From positions 1-35,471 of the forward strand of contig CAYOXD010000017.1 of NCBI GenBank assembly GCA_964407825.1: a stretch of 35,471 nucleotides of DNA, given 5' to 3'. Each line of letters begins with the position of its first letter. Position 1 is the stretch's first letter. The stretch is from CAYOXD01 sp964407825 (lineage in GTDB: Bacteria > Desulfobacterota > Desulfobacteria > Desulfobacterales > JAFDDL01). Below the pieces are notes generated by a model that saw nothing but the letters and a program-made list of their open reading frames with translations, was not told the origin of the DNA and did no database searches. Shown here piece by piece: positions 34,691 through 35,471 of this stretch. The position numbers and the translations under genes are program-made.

Positions 34691-35098
34691 CTATTCCGAG
34701 GCCCTTTGCGCTTCTTCGGCTTCTAAATTTTCTATGATCGATTTGATAAGGTTTTCTTTCTCGGAATCCTTGTTAACCCACTCCATTCCGCAGAGCATAT
34801 AATCTCCCCGCCCGGGTGAAATATGTACAATTCGATAATCAAGCCCTTGGATTGATTGGCCGGCGATGTTGAGCCTGCACCCTGAGAGCACATCACCGAT
34901 GACTTCTCCAATAGCCAAAGCCTCCGCGGGTAAGAGCATGAGACCGATGCTTGAAAGGCCCAAATCATTGATCAGGTAAGCTTTGCTGTCAATAAACACG
35001 AAACAGTCGTCCCGGTCACTGACTGAAAAACGGGTGGCTTTTCTGCGGTGTCGACCCTTCGGGTCCGGCTTTTCATGTGGGTTTTTTTCAGAATTCAT
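34691..35098 (-). CDS. PilZ-domain-like protein
   Basis: The 135-residue protein resembles a single PilZ domain. An N-terminal Arg-rich stretch contains RKATR (R19 and R23, the RxxxR pattern), and GLSSIG (47-52) sits where the DxSxxG c-di-GMP motif is expected but has Gly for Asp. Strand-rich sequence (YRIVHISPGRGDYMLCGMEWV) and a helical acidic tail follow. c-di-GMP binding is therefore uncertain. It is convergent with the secretion ATPase gene, with about 60 bases between the stops. PilZ proteins often act on pilus ATPases, so a functional pair is possible but inferred. Confidence 0.65.
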   Translation of the reverse strand: MNSEKNPHEKPDPKGRHRRKATRFSVSDRDDCFVFIDSKAYLINDLGLSSIGLMLLPAEALAIGEVIGDVLSGCRLNIAGQSIQGLDYRIVHISPGRGDYMLCGMEWVNKDSEKENLIKSIIENLEAEEAQRASE

Positions 35099-35315
35099 TG
35101 ATCTCAGATTTTAGTTCTCATATCAAGTAAGGACCGTTTCCAGGTGGAGCTGCTATCTAGTGCCCATCCAGAAATTGGCAAATTGGCCATTTCTGGATGG
35201 ACACTATCTAAAAACCCGGTCTTGAGGTAATTATAAACCAAGTCTCGGCTGCCAAATTCTGCAACGCAATAAAAACAGCGATCTATTTCAAGACCGTAAT
35301 AGGATACTGGTTTTT
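35099..35315. other. Non-coding stretch with a foldback element
   Basis: No gene is seen here. The only clear structure is the short foldback repeat at 35159-35205. Confidence 0.5.
35159..35205. repeat. Short copy of the foldback element
   Basis: This 47-bp near-perfect palindrome starts AGTGCCCATCCAGAAAT and ends ATTTCTGGATGGACACT. Its right arm, read on the minus strand, is identical to the first 25 bases of the element at 13791. ATCT lies directly on both sides (35155-35158 and 35206-35209), which could be a target-site duplication; a TA duplication is an alternative reading. The long middle part of the first copy is missing. Confidence 0.75.
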
Positions 35316-35471
35316 ATGCAAGAAAATAATCCCTATTTCAATGTAAATGTTCACGCGGGGCGCATAAGCGCAACCGCACCACGATGTATCAATGACGAAG
35401 GTCCCCGATCGTTCCTTTTTGCCCAAACAATAAAGGGTCAGGATTTTCATCCTGACCCTTCGATTTTGTGG
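35316..35471 (+). CDS. Possible start of a gene running out of the window
   Basis: An ATG at 35316 opens 52 codons without a stop to the window edge (MQENNPYFNVNVHAGRIS and onward). A weak agga lies 11 bases upstream. The frame runs straight through a strong hairpin at 35433-35460, which argues against it. I recognise no domain. Confidence 0.25.
   Translation, partial: MQENNPYFNVNVHAGRISATAPRCINDEGPRSFLFAQTIKGQDFHPDPSILW
35433..35460. terminator. Perfect 12-bp hairpin, possible terminator
   Basis: AAGGGTCAGGAT (35433-35444) pairs with ATCCTGACCCTT (35449-35460) over a TTTC loop. The following bases are only moderately T-rich on either strand (cgattttg on plus, tattgttt on minus). It could be a terminator or a dispersed repeat. 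Confidence 0.5.

Overview
The window looks like chromosome from a propionate-oxidising, probably sulfate-reducing bacterium of the Desulfobacterota (Desulfobacterales-like). This is an inference from gene content, with no database search behind it. The supporting features are a methylmalonyl-CoA pathway cluster with a transcarboxylase instead of a biotin-carboxylase-dependent carboxylase, a full set of NiFe-hydrogenase maturation genes, a CheV protein, a molybdenum-storage-like protein, and generally G+C-rich coding sequence. There is one assembly gap of exactly 100 N at 31850-31949.

Region 1 (1-9114) is central carbon metabolism. It runs from the end of methylmalonyl-CoA mutase through CheV and a PLP aminotransferase to the transcarboxylase genes: a 12S-type carboxyltransferase, a 68-residue assembly-type peptide, and a 5S-type subunit fused to a biotin carrier. 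sucC and sucD follow. Together these convert propionyl-CoA to methylmalonyl-CoA, succinyl-CoA and succinate, with pyruvate/oxaloacetate as the carboxyl donor/acceptor pair.

Region 2 (9145-10727) carries hypA, hypB and a small lipoprotein. The remaining maturation genes, hypC, hypF, hypD and hypE, lie about 11 kb further on (21519-26200) and are followed by apbE. No hydrogenase structural gene is in the window.

Region 3 (10754-20856) is mixed. It contains a 1005-residue protein with a PHP-like N-terminal segment and a membrane C-terminal part, a long foldback repeat, a zinc-ribbon membrane protein, a MoSto-like amino-acid-kinase protein with a PadR regulator, a small basic protein with its own promoter, a structured leader with a terminator before prfC, prfC coupled to a Uup-type ABC-F gene, and two tRNA-Ser genes on the minus strand.

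Region 4 (27235-35471) holds signalling and stress genes: a Ser/Thr kinase fused to a cyclic-nucleotide-binding-like domain, a PerR-like regulator followed by katG with two candidate operators, a membrane-protein tail cut by the assembly gap, an AT-rich GspE/PilB-type ATPase with a TPR-like N-terminus, and a PilZ-like protein. A second, short copy of the foldback repeat and a strong hairpin lie near the right end.

The observations most worth follow-up are the PHP-like/membrane fusion protein, the kinase with a cNMP-binding-like domain, the MoSto-like/PadR pair, the prfC leader RNA and the foldback element family.
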